Positions 26,362 through 35,630 of a DNA stretch of 64,000 bases are shown here, one piece after another. Origin of the DNA: Pseudomonas benzenivorans (GTDB lineage Bacteria > Pseudomonadota > Gammaproteobacteria > Pseudomonadales > Pseudomonadaceae); assembly GCF_033547155.1 (NCBI RefSeq), contig NZ_CP137892.1, positions 1,860,001-1,924,000 on the forward strand, in the 5' to 3' direction. The notes below the pieces were generated by a model. The model had not been told where the DNA came from and did not search any database. It was given only the letters and a program-made list of their open reading frames with translations. The position numbers and the translations under genes are program-made. The stretch's first letter is position 1. Every line of letters starts with the position of its first letter.

Positions 26362-27552
26362 TCAGCTCTCCTCGCCGCGTTGGCCGAGCAGGCTGTCGAC
26401 GGCGGGCACCCGGGTATCGCTGGCCATCTGCGTGTCGTGCTCCAGTTGGTGGCTGAAGCGGTCCAGCGAGCCTTGCGCGGGCTGGGCATCGCTGGCGAAC
26501 ACCGGCGGGCTGAGTATATAGGCGCTGAGCAGCCGGCTCAGCGCCACCAGGCTGTCGATATGGGTGCGCTCGTAGCCATGGGTGGCATCGCAGCCGAAGG
26601 CCAGCAGGGCGGTGCGCACGTCATGGCCGGCCCCCACCGCCGACTGGGCGTCGCTGTGGTAGTAGCGGAACAGGTCGCGGCGCACCGGGATCTCGTGTTC
26701 GCCGGCCAGGCGTAACAACTGCCGCGACAGGTGGTAGTCGTGGGGGCCGCCGGAGTCCTGCATGGCGACGCTGACCGTGTGCTCGCTGGAACTCTGGCCC
26801 TGGGCCACCGGGGCGATATCCACGCCGACGAACTCGCTGACGTCCCAGTGCAGCGCCGCGGCCGCGCCGGAGCCGACCTCCTCGGTGACGGTGAACAGCG
26901 GATGGCAGTCGATCTCCAGCTCCGCGCCGCTCTCGACTATGGCCTTGAGCGAGGCGAGCAGGGCGGCGACGCCGGCCTTGTCGTCCAGGTGGCGGGCGCT
27001 GATGTGGCCGCTCTCGGTGAACTCCGGCAGCGGGTCGAAGGCGACGAAGTCGCCGACCGACACGCCGAGGGATTCGCAGTCGGCGCGGGTGGCGCAGTAG
27101 GCGTCCAGGCGCAGCTCGACGTGGTCCCAGCTGATCGGCAGCTGATCCACCTCGGTATTGAAGGCATGCCCGGAGGCCAGCAGCGGCAGCACGCTGCCAC
27201 GGATCACGCTGGTTTCGGTGAAGACGCTGACCCGGCTGCCTTCGGCGAAGCGGCTGGACCAGGTGCCGACCGGGGCCAGGCCCAGGCGGCCGTTATCCTG
27301 AATGGTGCGGACGATGGCGCCGATGGTGTCCAGGTGGGTCGACACCGCGCGATCCGGACTGCTCTGCTTGCCCTTGAGGGTGGCGCGGATGGTGCCGCGG
27401 CGGGTCAGTTCGAAGGGGATGCCGATCTCTTCCAGGCGTTCGGCGACGTAGCGCACGATGGTGTCGGTAAAGCCGGTCGGGCTGGGGATGGCGAGCATCT
27501 CCAGCAGGACTTTCTGCAGGTATTCGAGGTCGGGTTGGGGCAGTTGCTGCAT
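26362..27552 (-). CDS. M42-type peptidase of the NAGGN osmoprotectant operon
   Basis: 396 residues. M42 aminopeptidase-like metal site features: STHLDTIGA, then HLDDKAGVAALLA, TVTEEVGSGAA and the late YYHSDAQSAVG. It is the third gene of the minus-strand NAGGN operon, 106 bases behind the synthetase gene. In this family it is taken to hydrolyse the dipeptide osmolyte or related peptides during turnover; the exact substrate is not established to my knowledge. Confidence 0.88.
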   Translation of the reverse strand: MQQLPQPDLEYLQKVLLEMLAIPSPTGFTDTIVRYVAERLEEIGIPFELTRRGTIRATLKGKQSSPDRAVSTHLDTIGAIVRTIQDNGRLGLAPVGTWSSRFAEGSRVSVFTETSVIRGSVLPLLASGHAFNTEVDQLPISWDHVELRLDAYCATRADCESLGVSVGDFVAFDPLPEFTESGHISARHLDDKAGVAALLASLKAIVESGAELEIDCHPLFTVTEEVGSGAAAALHWDVSEFVGVDIAPVAQGQSSSEHTVSVAMQDSGGPHDYHLSRQLLRLAGEHEIPVRRDLFRYYHSDAQSAVGAGHDVRTALLAFGCDATHGYERTHIDSLVALSRLLSAYILSPPVFASDAQPAQGSLDRFSHQLEHDTQMASDTRVPAVDSLLGQRGEES

Positions 27553-27658
27553 AGAGGACTCCTTTGCTCGTGGGCTCCTGGTCCTGTGCCTATGGCGTCA
27601 ACAGGGGAGGTGGCGGGCCGCTGCGAGTGACTGCGCGAGCCACTCGACGGCCCGGTAC

Positions 27659-29398
27659 CTAGCCGGTCACCTGGCTGAGGGGGAACAGCAGGTCGACGAA
27701 GCGCTCGGCGGTCGGCTGCGGCTCATGGTTGGCCAGGCCGGCGCGCTCGTTGGCCTCGATGAACACGTGTTCGGGGCGGTCGGCCGCCGGTACCAGCAGG
27801 TCGAGGCCGACCACCGGGATGTCCAGGGCCCGGGCGGCCTTGACCGCCGCTTCGGCCAGGGCCGGATGGAGGCTCTCGGTGACGTCCTCGAGGCTGCCGC
27901 CGGTGTGCAGGTTGGCGGTCTTGCGCACGGCCAGGCGCTTGCCGGCGGGCAGGATGCTGTCGTAGTCGACCCCGGCGGCGTGCAGGGTGCGCAGGGTTTC
28001 CGCGTCCTTGGGGATGCGGCTCTCGCCACCGGTGGCGGCCTGGCGTCGACGGCTCTGTGCGTCGATCAGGTCGCCGATGCTATGGCGGCCGTCGCCGACC
28101 ACCTCGGCCGGGCGGCGGATGGCGGCGGCCACCACCTCGAAGCCGATCACCAGGACGCGCAGGTCGCAGCCCTCGTGGAAGCTCTCCAGCACTACGCGGT
28201 CGTCGAACACCCGGGCGCGCTCGATGGCGGCCTGGACTTCGCCCGGGCTGCGCAGGTCGACCGCAACGCCTTGGCCTTGCTCGCCATCCACCGGTTTGAC
28301 CACCAGGCTGCCGTGCTCGGCGAGGAACGCCGCGTTGTCCTCGGCGCTGCCGGCCAGGCGCTGGGCCGGCAGCTGCAGGCCGGCACGCATCAGGGCGCGA
28401 TGGGTCAGACGCTTGTCCTGGCACAGGGTCATGCTCACCGCGCTGGTCAGGTCGGTCAGCGACTCGCGGCAGCGGATGCGTCGACCGCCGTGGCTGAGGG
28501 TGAACAGGCCCGCCTCGGCATCGTCGACCTGCACCTCGATGCCGCGGCGCAGGGCTTCGTCGACGATGATCTTGGCGTAGGGGTTGAGCTCGGCCTCCGG
28601 GCCCGGGCCGAGGAACAGCGGCTGGTTGATGCTGTTCTTGCGTTTGACGCTGAAGGTCTGCAGCTCGCGGAAGCCCAGCTTGGCATACAGCCCCTTGGCC
28701 TGGCGGTTGTCGTGCAGGACGGACAGATCGAGATAGCTCAGGCCACGGCTCATGAAGTGTTCGATCAGGTGGCGAACCAGCACCTCGCCGACCCCGGGGC
28801 GACTGCAGTGCGGGTCGACCGCCAGGCACCAGAGGCTGCAGCCGTTTTCCGGGTCCTTGAAGGCCTTGTCATGGTTCAGGCCCATGACGCTGCCGATCAC
28901 CGAGCCGCTCTCTTCGTCCTCGGCCAGCCAATACACCGGTCCGCCCTGGTGGCGGGGGGTGAGCTTGGCCGGGTCGATCGGCAGCATGCCGCGCATCTGG
29001 TATAGGCAGTTGATCGCCTGCCAGTCCTCGGCGTTCTGCGCGCGGCGTACCCGGTAGCCGCGAAAGCCGCGGCGCGCCGGACGGTAGTCGCTGAACCACA
29101 GGCGCAGGGTGTCCGACGGGTCGAGAAACAGCTGCTGCGGCGCCTGGGCCAGAACCTGATGGGGCGCGGCGACGTACAGGGCGATATCGCGCTCGCCGGG
29201 GCGCTCGCTGAGCAGTTCCTCGGCCAGCGTGGCCGGGTCGGGGTAGGTGTGGCCGATCAGCAGGCGTCCCCAGCCGCAATGTACGGCCCGTGACTCGCAG
29301 GGCTTCACCCCGCGCTCTTCGGCGAAGCGCGCCTGCAGGCGCTCATAGGAGGGCGCCTGGCCGCGCAGGAGGCGTTGGTTGTAGGCAGTGGCTCGCAT
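27659..29398 (-). CDS. ngg: N-acetylglutaminylglutamine synthetase (GNAT plus ATP-grasp)
   Basis: 579 residues. An N-terminal region is followed by a GNAT domain (about residues 100-270; WCLAVDPHCSRPGVGEVLVR is the acetyl-CoA loop). A C-terminal ATP-grasp domain (about 290-570) shows VVKPVDGEQGQGVAVDL and FIEANERAG. The two domains together acetylate and ligate glutamine to give N-acetylglutaminylglutamine, the precursor of the osmolyte NAGGN, which accumulates in Pseudomonas and rhizobia under salt stress. It lies 134 bases downstream of the amidotransferase gene; a hairpin sits in that gap. Confidence 0.93.
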   Translation of the reverse strand: MRATAYNQRLLRGQAPSYERLQARFAEERGVKPCESRAVHCGWGRLLIGHTYPDPATLAEELLSERPGERDIALYVAAPHQVLAQAPQQLFLDPSDTLRLWFSDYRPARRGFRGYRVRRAQNAEDWQAINCLYQMRGMLPIDPAKLTPRHQGGPVYWLAEDEESGSVIGSVMGLNHDKAFKDPENGCSLWCLAVDPHCSRPGVGEVLVRHLIEHFMSRGLSYLDLSVLHDNRQAKGLYAKLGFRELQTFSVKRKNSINQPLFLGPGPEAELNPYAKIIVDEALRRGIEVQVDDAEAGLFTLSHGGRRIRCRESLTDLTSAVSMTLCQDKRLTHRALMRAGLQLPAQRLAGSAEDNAAFLAEHGSLVVKPVDGEQGQGVAVDLRSPGEVQAAIERARVFDDRVVLESFHEGCDLRVLVIGFEVVAAAIRRPAEVVGDGRHSIGDLIDAQSRRRQAATGGESRIPKDAETLRTLHAAGVDYDSILPAGKRLAVRKTANLHTGGSLEDVTESLHPALAEAAVKAARALDIPVVGLDLLVPAADRPEHVFIEANERAGLANHEPQPTAERFVDLLFPLSQVTG

Positions 29399-29500
29399 GG
29401 AGATGTTTCCTTAGCTGTCCGCAGCGCCCGGATCGTTGCCGGGGCGTGAGTTCAGTCGTGACTTCTCCGGATTACATCCGGCTACGGCGTGTGGAACGCA

Positions 29501-29525
29501 GCAGGGCGGAATTTCTCCGCCCTGC
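29501..29525. terminator. Hairpin after the asnO-type gene
   Basis: Arms GCAGGGCGGA (29501-29510) and TCCGCCCTGC (29516-29525) are perfect complements with a five-base loop, eight bases past the asnO-type stop codon on the minus strand. No T-run follows, so it may attenuate transcription or stabilise the mRNA 3' end rather than fully terminate. Confidence 0.6.
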
Positions 29526-29532
29526 GCAGTTG

Positions 29533-31302
29533 CTACAGGCCTTGCTCGCTCAACCACAGGTTGAGCGCCGCCATCTGCCAGAGTTTCGAGCCGCGTAGCG
29601 GCGTGAGCTGGCCATCCGGATCGGTCAGCAGGCGGTCGAGCATGGCCGGATTGAACAGGCCGCGGTCCTGGCTCGGGTCGATCAGCAGGTCGCGGACCCA
29701 GTCCAGTGTAGCCCCCTGCAGATGCTTGAGGCCCGGCACCGGGAAATAGCCCTTGGGCCGGTCGATCACCTCGTTGGGGATCACCTGGCGCGCGGCTTCC
29801 TTGAGCACGTGCTTGCCGCCGTCGGGCAGCTTGAAGCGGGCCGGAATACGCGCCGACAGCTCGGCCAGGCGGTAGTCGAGGAACGGCGTGCGCGCCTCCA
29901 GGCCCCAGGCCATGGTCATGTTGTCGACCCGCTTGACCGGGTCGTCGACCAGCATCACCGTGCTGTCCAGGCGCAGCGCCTTGTCCACCGCGCTCACCGC
30001 GCCGGGCTTGGCGAAGTGCTGACGGACGAACTCGCCGGCATGGTCGTCGGTCAGCCACTCGGGCTGCACGCACTGGGCGTATTCCTCGTGTTCGCGGTCG
30101 AAGAACGCCTTGCGGTAGGCGGCGAAGGCATCCTCGGCGCCGTCCACCAGCGGGTACCAGTGGTAGCCGGCGAACAGCTCGTCGGCGCCCTGGCCGCTCT
30201 GCACCACCTTGCAGTGCTTGGCCACTTCCCGCGAGAGCAGGTAGAAGGCGATGCAGTCGTGGCTGACCATCGGCTCGCTCATGGCACGGAAGGCGGCCGG
30301 CAGCTGTTCGATGATCTCGTTCTCGCCGATGCGTAGCTGATGGTGGCGGGTGTGGAAGCGCTCGGCGATCAGGTCCGAGTACTGGAACTCGTCGCCGCGC
30401 TCGCCGCCGGCGTCCTGGAAGCCGATGGAGAAGGTCGACAGGTTCTCCACCCCGGCCTCGCGCAGCAGGCCGACCAGCATGCTCGAGTCGACGCCGCCGG
30501 ACAGCAGCACGCCGACGTCCACCGCGGCGCGCTGGCGGATCGACACCGCCTCGCGCATGCCGTCGAGCACCTTGTCGCGCCAGTCCTCCAGCTCGAAGGC
30601 GATTTCCTCGCGCTTGGGGCCGTAGTCCAGCTGCCACCAGCTCTGCTGCTCGCAGTTGCCCTGGGTGTCGACGCGCATCCAGCTGGCCGGTGGCAGCTTC
30701 TCGACGCCGGCGAGAATGGTGCGCGGCGCCGGCACCACGGCGTGGAAGTTCAGGTAGTGGTTCAGGGCGACCGGGTCCAGGGTCTTGCCGATATCGCCGC
30801 CGGCCAGCAGGGCCGGCAGGCTCGAGGCGAAGCGCAGGCGCTGGCCGCTGCGCGACAGGTACAGCGGTTTGACGCCGAGACGGTCGCGAGCGATGAACAG
30901 CTGCTGCTTGTCTCGTTCCCACACGGCGAAGGCGAACATGCCGTTGAGCTTGGGCAGCAGGTTGGTGCCCCAGGCGTGATAGCCCTTGAGCAGCACCTCG
31001 GTGTCGCCGCCGGAGAAGAAGCGGTAGCCGAGTGCTTGCAGCTCGTCGCGCAGTTCCGGGTAGTTGTAGATGGCGCCGTTGAACACCATGGACAGGCCCA
31101 GATCGCTGTCGATCATGGGTTGGCCCGAGGCTTCGGCCAGATCCATGATCTTCAGCCGACGATGGCCAAGGGCAACCGGCCCCTGGCTGTGAAAGCCGTG
31201 CGCGTCAGGACCGCGCGGCGCTAAATGATGGGTGATTCGCTCTACTGCGGCCAGGTCGGCCGCCTGCTGATCAAAACGTAGTTCTCCAGCTATTCCGCAC
31301 AT
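29533..31302 (-). CDS. asnO: N-acetylglutaminylglutamine amidotransferase (asparagine-synthetase-like)
   Basis: 589 residues. Begins MCGIAGE, so Cys2 is the class-II glutamine amidotransferase nucleophile. An asparagine-synthase domain follows, with GVLLSGGVDSSMLVGLL near residue 265 as the ATP-pyrophosphatase loop. It amidates the dipeptide made by the next gene to give N-acetylglutaminylglutamine amide. It heads the minus-strand operon and is divergent from a MarR regulator across 114 bases. Confidence 0.93.
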   Translation of the reverse strand: MCGIAGELRFDQQAADLAAVERITHHLAPRGPDAHGFHSQGPVALGHRRLKIMDLAEASGQPMIDSDLGLSMVFNGAIYNYPELRDELQALGYRFFSGGDTEVLLKGYHAWGTNLLPKLNGMFAFAVWERDKQQLFIARDRLGVKPLYLSRSGQRLRFASSLPALLAGGDIGKTLDPVALNHYLNFHAVVPAPRTILAGVEKLPPASWMRVDTQGNCEQQSWWQLDYGPKREEIAFELEDWRDKVLDGMREAVSIRQRAAVDVGVLLSGGVDSSMLVGLLREAGVENLSTFSIGFQDAGGERGDEFQYSDLIAERFHTRHHQLRIGENEIIEQLPAAFRAMSEPMVSHDCIAFYLLSREVAKHCKVVQSGQGADELFAGYHWYPLVDGAEDAFAAYRKAFFDREHEEYAQCVQPEWLTDDHAGEFVRQHFAKPGAVSAVDKALRLDSTVMLVDDPVKRVDNMTMAWGLEARTPFLDYRLAELSARIPARFKLPDGGKHVLKEAARQVIPNEVIDRPKGYFPVPGLKHLQGATLDWVRDLLIDPSQDRGLFNPAMLDRLLTDPDGQLTPLRGSKLWQMAALNLWLSEQGL

Positions 31303-31352
31303 AGTTTTCCTTACCGGTATTGCCGTTGGGGAGTCGTCCGGGCTCGCCGAAC

Positions 31353-31390
31353 CTTTTACATGGGAACAAGAAAATGCTTTTATGTCAAAG
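31353..31390. promoter_or_regulatory. Candidate operator between asnO and the MarR gene
   Basis: CTTTTACAT (31353-31361) and ATGTCAAAG (31382-31390) form an imperfect inverted repeat (8 of 9) centred in the short divergent promoter region. MarR proteins bind such palindromes, usually with closer half-sites, so this is a hypothesis. The area is unusually AT-rich for the region, as expected for promoters. Confidence 0.3.
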
Positions 31391-31416
31391 TTTTAATGCG
31401 TTGTAGTTAGGTGGTT

Positions 31417-31890
31417 ATGCCCGAAAAAATAGTTTCTACTGAAATGGATTTGTCATCTGTCATGGCGTTCGAACTGCCGATTTTCCAGGCCCTGCGGCGC
31501 CTGCAGCAGGCCGGCGAGGTGCATGCCAAGCGCCTGGCGCGCTTCGGTGGGCTGACGCCCATGCAGCTGATGATCTTGCAGGTTCTGGCGGGCGAGGAGC
31601 GTTTGACGGCCAGCGATCTGAGCGGGCGGGTGAGCCTCACCGCAGCGACCCTGTCGGGCATGCTCGATCGCCTGGAGGAGCGCGAGCTGCTGCACCGTCA
31701 GCGCGACGATCAGGATCGTCGCCGCCAGTGGTTGCTGCTCAGCGATGCCGGGCGCGAGCTGGTGCGGCAGGCGCCGAGCCTGCTGCCGCCGGGGTTCCGC
31801 CAGCGCTTCGCCGCGCTGGCCGACTGGGAGCGCCATAGCCTGACCGCGGCGTTGCTGCGTGCCGCGGAGCTGTGCGGGGAGATGGAGTGA
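31417..31890 (+). CDS. MarR-family transcriptional regulator
   Basis: 157 residues from ATG 31417; AGG at about 31409-31411 gives suitable spacing, so the GTG at 31411 is less likely. The winged-helix core shows LTPMQLMILQVLAGEERLTASDL, then LTAATLSGMLDRLEERELL (recognition helix) and the wing DDQDRRRQWLLLSDAG. Position and divergence suggest control of the NAGGN operon. Ligand unknown. Confidence 0.88.
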   Translation: MPEKIVSTEMDLSSVMAFELPIFQALRRLQQAGEVHAKRLARFGGLTPMQLMILQVLAGEERLTASDLSGRVSLTAATLSGMLDRLEERELLHRQRDDQDRRRQWLLLSDAGRELVRQAPSLLPPGFRQRFAALADWERHSLTAALLRAAELCGEME

Positions 31891-31902
31891 GGGTGCCCGA
31901 CT

Positions 31903-33891
31903 TCAGGCCTTGGCGTTGCGGATCAGCTGGCGCAGGGCGAAGCGATTGGGGTGGCAGGCCTCGGCCACCTCGCGCGGTAGCGGCAGGGGCTCGTCGTTCA
32001 GCCAGGCGGCCAGCAGCTCGCCGGACAGCGGGGCGGTGATCAGACCGCGGGAGCCGTGGCCGCTGTTGACATACAGGCCTGCGAGCCAGGGGCAGGGCGT
32101 GTCCGGCACCTGGCGGGCGTCCTTGCCGAGCACCGCGTAGGCCGCGGCGAAGGCGTCGCGCTCGGCCAGGGGGCCGACGATCGGCAGGTAGTCGGGGCTG
32201 GTGCAGCGAAAGGCGGCGCGGCCTTGTAGCCGGGCAGGATCGAGCTCGGTGGCGTGCAGGCGCTGGCTCAGATCCCTGGAGATTTCTTCGAGTAGCCGCA
32301 AGTTGCCTGCGTGCTCGGCGCTGTTAGGCGTCAAGTCATTGCTGTGGAAATCGAAGCTGGCGCCCAGGGTGTGTTCGCCCAGGCGCGCCGGGGCGACGTA
32401 GCCCTCGGCACAGACCACGGTCGACAGCGCACGGCTGTCCTGGGTCTGCGGCAGGCTGCTGATCTGCCCGCGAATGCGCTTGAGCGGCAGCGCGGCGCTG
32501 CAGGGAAAGCGCTTGATCTCAGCGGCCCCGGCCAGCACCACCAGCGGGGCGGCGGCGAGCAGCCGGTCGCCATTCCAGGCTTGCCACTGTCCGGCGTCGC
32601 GGCGCAGTTCCAGGGCCTCGTTATGGGTCAGTAGGCGGATATTCGAGTGCTGGCCGAGCAGGCGGCACAGCGCCGGTGGATGCACCCAGCCAGCCTGGGG
32701 GTAGAACAGGCCGCCGGCGGGCAGCGTGACGCCGGCCCGGCGCTCGGCCGCGGCCCGCTCCAGGGAATGCAGCAGCTCGGTGGGGAAGGCCGCCGCCAGC
32801 CGTGCCTGGCGTTGGGCCTCCTTGGCGTCGAAGGCCAGTTGCAGCACGCCGCAGTCGTCCCAGTCCTGGCCGCGCGGCAGCTGTTCGAGCAGGCGACGGC
32901 TGTGGCCGAAACCGCTGACGATCAGTCGCGACAGCGCCGTGTGGTGGGCCGAGAGCTTGAGGTAGAGCACGCCCTGGGGATTGCCGGAGGCTTCCTGGGC
33001 GATTTCGGCGTGGCGTTCCAGCAGGCTGACCCGCCAGCCGCGGGCGGCCAGGCTGGCGGCGGTGGCACAGCCGGCCAGGCCGGCACCGATCACCAGGGCA
33101 TGACGCTCGCCGGTGTGTCTGGGCGGGCGGGCGAACCAGGGTTTGCTCGCCGGCGCCGGTGCGCCCGTAAAGCGTCCCTTGAGGACCTCCCACTTCTTGC
33201 CCTGGCCGGGCATCCGCTTGACCTCGAAACCGACCGCCTTGAGGCCTCGGCGCACCACGCCGGCACTGGTGAAGGTGCCGAAGCTGGCAGCCGGTGCGGA
33301 CAGGCGGGCCAGCTCGGCGAACAGCTCGGCGGTCCACAGTTCCGGGTTCTTCGCCGGGGCGAAGCCATCGAGGAACCAGGCGTCGACCCGGGCGTCGAGT
33401 TGGGGCAGCAGTTCCAGGGCGTCGCCGATCAACAGGGTGAGCACGACCCGGCCGCCGTCGAACAGCAGGCGCTGAAAGCCGGGGTGCAGGGCGAGGTATT
33501 GCGCCAGGAGCGGCTCGGCGAAGGGCGCCAGCTCCGGCCACAGGGCCAGGGCGCGTTGCAGATCGGCGCGGCTCAGAGGGTATTTCTCGACGCTGACGAA
33601 GTGCAGGCGTGCGCCGGCGGGTGCCCGCTGCGCGAACAGCTGCCAGGCGCAGAGGAAGTTCAGCCCGGTGCCGAAGCCGGTCTCGCCGATCACCAGGTGT
33701 TCGCCGTCGCCCAGCGCGGCGAAACGCTCCGCAAGCTGGTTGTTGGCGAGGAAGACGTAGCGGGTCTCTTCCAGGCCGTTGTCCTGGGAGAAGTACACGT
33801 CGCCGTACTGGCGCGACAGCGGCTGGCCCTTGGCGTCCCAGTCGAGCTGGGCCTGTTGGGTGCCGGGGAGGGTGTCGGGGGAATCGGGCAT
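31903..33891 (-). CDS. mnmC: Bifunctional tRNA mnm5s2U methyltransferase/oxidoreductase MnmC
   Basis: 662 residues from ATG 33891, with GGTGG upstream; GTG 33900 is an alternative. The N-terminal methyltransferase (MnmC2/MnmD) domain has ETGFGTGLNFL and WFLDGFAPAKNPELW. The C-terminal FAD-dependent oxidase (MnmC1) domain starts with VIGAGLAGCATAASLAARG near residue 260 and ends with NSGHGSRGLITAPLSGELLA. The enzyme completes mnm5 modification of U34 in certain tRNAs. Full length, both domains intact. Confidence 0.95.
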   Translation of the reverse strand: MPDSPDTLPGTQQAQLDWDAKGQPLSRQYGDVYFSQDNGLEETRYVFLANNQLAERFAALGDGEHLVIGETGFGTGLNFLCAWQLFAQRAPAGARLHFVSVEKYPLSRADLQRALALWPELAPFAEPLLAQYLALHPGFQRLLFDGGRVVLTLLIGDALELLPQLDARVDAWFLDGFAPAKNPELWTAELFAELARLSAPAASFGTFTSAGVVRRGLKAVGFEVKRMPGQGKKWEVLKGRFTGAPAPASKPWFARPPRHTGERHALVIGAGLAGCATAASLAARGWRVSLLERHAEIAQEASGNPQGVLYLKLSAHHTALSRLIVSGFGHSRRLLEQLPRGQDWDDCGVLQLAFDAKEAQRQARLAAAFPTELLHSLERAAAERRAGVTLPAGGLFYPQAGWVHPPALCRLLGQHSNIRLLTHNEALELRRDAGQWQAWNGDRLLAAAPLVVLAGAAEIKRFPCSAALPLKRIRGQISSLPQTQDSRALSTVVCAEGYVAPARLGEHTLGASFDFHSNDLTPNSAEHAGNLRLLEEISRDLSQRLHATELDPARLQGRAAFRCTSPDYLPIVGPLAERDAFAAAYAVLGKDARQVPDTPCPWLAGLYVNSGHGSRGLITAPLSGELLAAWLNDEPLPLPREVAEACHPNRFALRQLIRNAKA

Positions 33892-34014
33892 GGCGGCCAC
33901 CAGGTTGAGCAGGCGCGCATTCTAGCCGATCCCCTGGGCGCTATTGCAGGTCCGGCGCGGACAAAGGGCACGACTCTCCGCTAGGCTGCAGGCATTCAAT
34001 TGCGGGAGCCGTAT

Positions 34015-35502
34015 ATGTTCGAATCCGCCGAGATTGGTCATGCCATCGACAGGGAGGTCTTCGAGGCCGAGGCGCCGCTGCTGCGCGAGGCGCTGCTGGA
34101 GGCGCAGTACGAGCTGCGCCAGCAGGGGCGCTTCGCGGTGATCATCCTGCTCAACGGCATCGAGGGCGCCGGCAAGGGCGAGACGGTCAAGCTACTCAAC
34201 GAGTGGATGGACCCGCGGCTGATCCAGGTCAGCACCTTCGATCAGCAGAGCGACGAGGAACTGGCCCGGCCGCCGGCCTGGCGCTACTGGCGCAAGCTGC
34301 CGCCCAAGGGGCGCATCGGCATCTTCTTCGGCAACTGGTACAGCCAGATGCTCCAGGGGCGGGTGCGTGGGACGATCAAGAATGCCGAACTGGACCAGGC
34401 CATCGGCGGTGCCCTGAGTCTGGAGCAGATGCTCTGCGACGAGGGTGCGCTGATCTTCAAGTTCTGGTTCCACCTGTCCAAGCCGCAGATGAAGGCCCGT
34501 CTCAAGGCGCTGCAGGACGACCCGCTGCACAGCTGGCGGATCAGCCCGCTGGACTGGCAGCAGTCCAAGACCTACGACAGGTTCGTGCGTTTCGGCGAGC
34601 GGGTGTTGCGCCGCACCAGCCGCGAGCATGCGCCCTGGTACGTGGTGGAGGGGGCGGACGAGTGCTACCGCAGCCTGACGGTCGGGCGCATCCTGCTCGA
34701 CGGCCTGCAGGCGGCGCTTCGGGCCGAGACGCCGCGCCTGCCCCAGCCCCATGCGGCGCCCCTGATCTCGAGTCTGGACGAACGCGGCCTGCTCGACAGC
34801 CTGGATCTGGCCCAGGCGCTGGACAAGGAGGACTACCGCGAGCAGCTGGTCGCCGAGCAGGCGCGTTTCGCCGGCCTGATGCGTGACAAGCGCATGCGCC
34901 GACATGCCCTGGTGGCGGTGTTCGAGGGCAACGATGCCGCCGGCAAGGGCGGCGCGATTCGCCGCGTGACCGGCGCCCTGGACCCGCGCCAGTACCAGAT
35001 AGTGCCGGTGGCGGCGCCCACCGAGGAGGAACGTGCCCAGCCCTACCTCTGGCGGTTCTGGCGCCATGTGCCGGCACGCGGCGGTTTCACCCTGTTCGAT
35101 CGCTCCTGGTATGGCCGGGTCCTGGTGGAGCGGGTCGAAGGGTTCTGCAGCCCGGCCGACTGGCTGCGCGCCTATGGCGAGATCAACGACTTCGAGGAGC
35201 AGTTGACCGAGGCCGGCGTGGTGGTGGTCAAGTTCTGGCTGGCCATCGATTCGGACACCCAGCTGGCGCGTTTCCAGGCGCGCGAGAAGATCCCCTTCAA
35301 GCGCTTCAAGATCACCGAGGACGACTGGCGCAACCGCGAGAAATGGCCGCAGTACCGCGAGGCGGTGGAGGACATGGTCGACCGCACCAGCACCGAGATC
35401 GCGCCCTGGACCCTGGTCGAGGCCAACGACAAGCGCTACGCCCGGGTCAAGGTGCTGCGCACCCTGAACCAGGCCTTGGAGGCGGCGTTCGCCCGGGACT
35501 GA
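34015..35502 (+). CDS. pap: Polyphosphate:AMP phosphotransferase, two PPK2 domains
   Basis: 495 residues from ATG 34015 (GGGAG at about 34003-34007; TTG 34000 rejected). Two fused PPK2 modules each have a Walker A: NGIEGAGKGETVK near residue 45 and EGNDAAGKGGAIR near 303. The lid/catalytic stretch FDRSWYGRVLVERV is seen only in the second, the first having FGNWYSQMLQGRV. The double form (Pap) phosphorylates AMP to ADP with polyphosphate; the degenerate first module is usual for the family. Confidence 0.92.
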   Translation: MFESAEIGHAIDREVFEAEAPLLREALLEAQYELRQQGRFAVIILLNGIEGAGKGETVKLLNEWMDPRLIQVSTFDQQSDEELARPPAWRYWRKLPPKGRIGIFFGNWYSQMLQGRVRGTIKNAELDQAIGGALSLEQMLCDEGALIFKFWFHLSKPQMKARLKALQDDPLHSWRISPLDWQQSKTYDRFVRFGERVLRRTSREHAPWYVVEGADECYRSLTVGRILLDGLQAALRAETPRLPQPHAAPLISSLDERGLLDSLDLAQALDKEDYREQLVAEQARFAGLMRDKRMRRHALVAVFEGNDAAGKGGAIRRVTGALDPRQYQIVPVAAPTEEERAQPYLWRFWRHVPARGGFTLFDRSWYGRVLVERVEGFCSPADWLRAYGEINDFEEQLTEAGVVVVKFWLAIDSDTQLARFQAREKIPFKRFKITEDDWRNREKWPQYREAVEDMVDRTSTEIAPWTLVEANDKRYARVKVLRTLNQALEAAFARD

Positions 35503-35630
35503 CGGCGGCGCGGGTGAGTCCTCGGGCCGGGCGGATGGGCATGCATATGCGGGGTGAATGATCGTCGCGATCGCTGTTGGCCGGCTTCTATGCTCCAGCC
35601 ATCAGCAACGTCAGCAGCCTGAGGTGCGTC

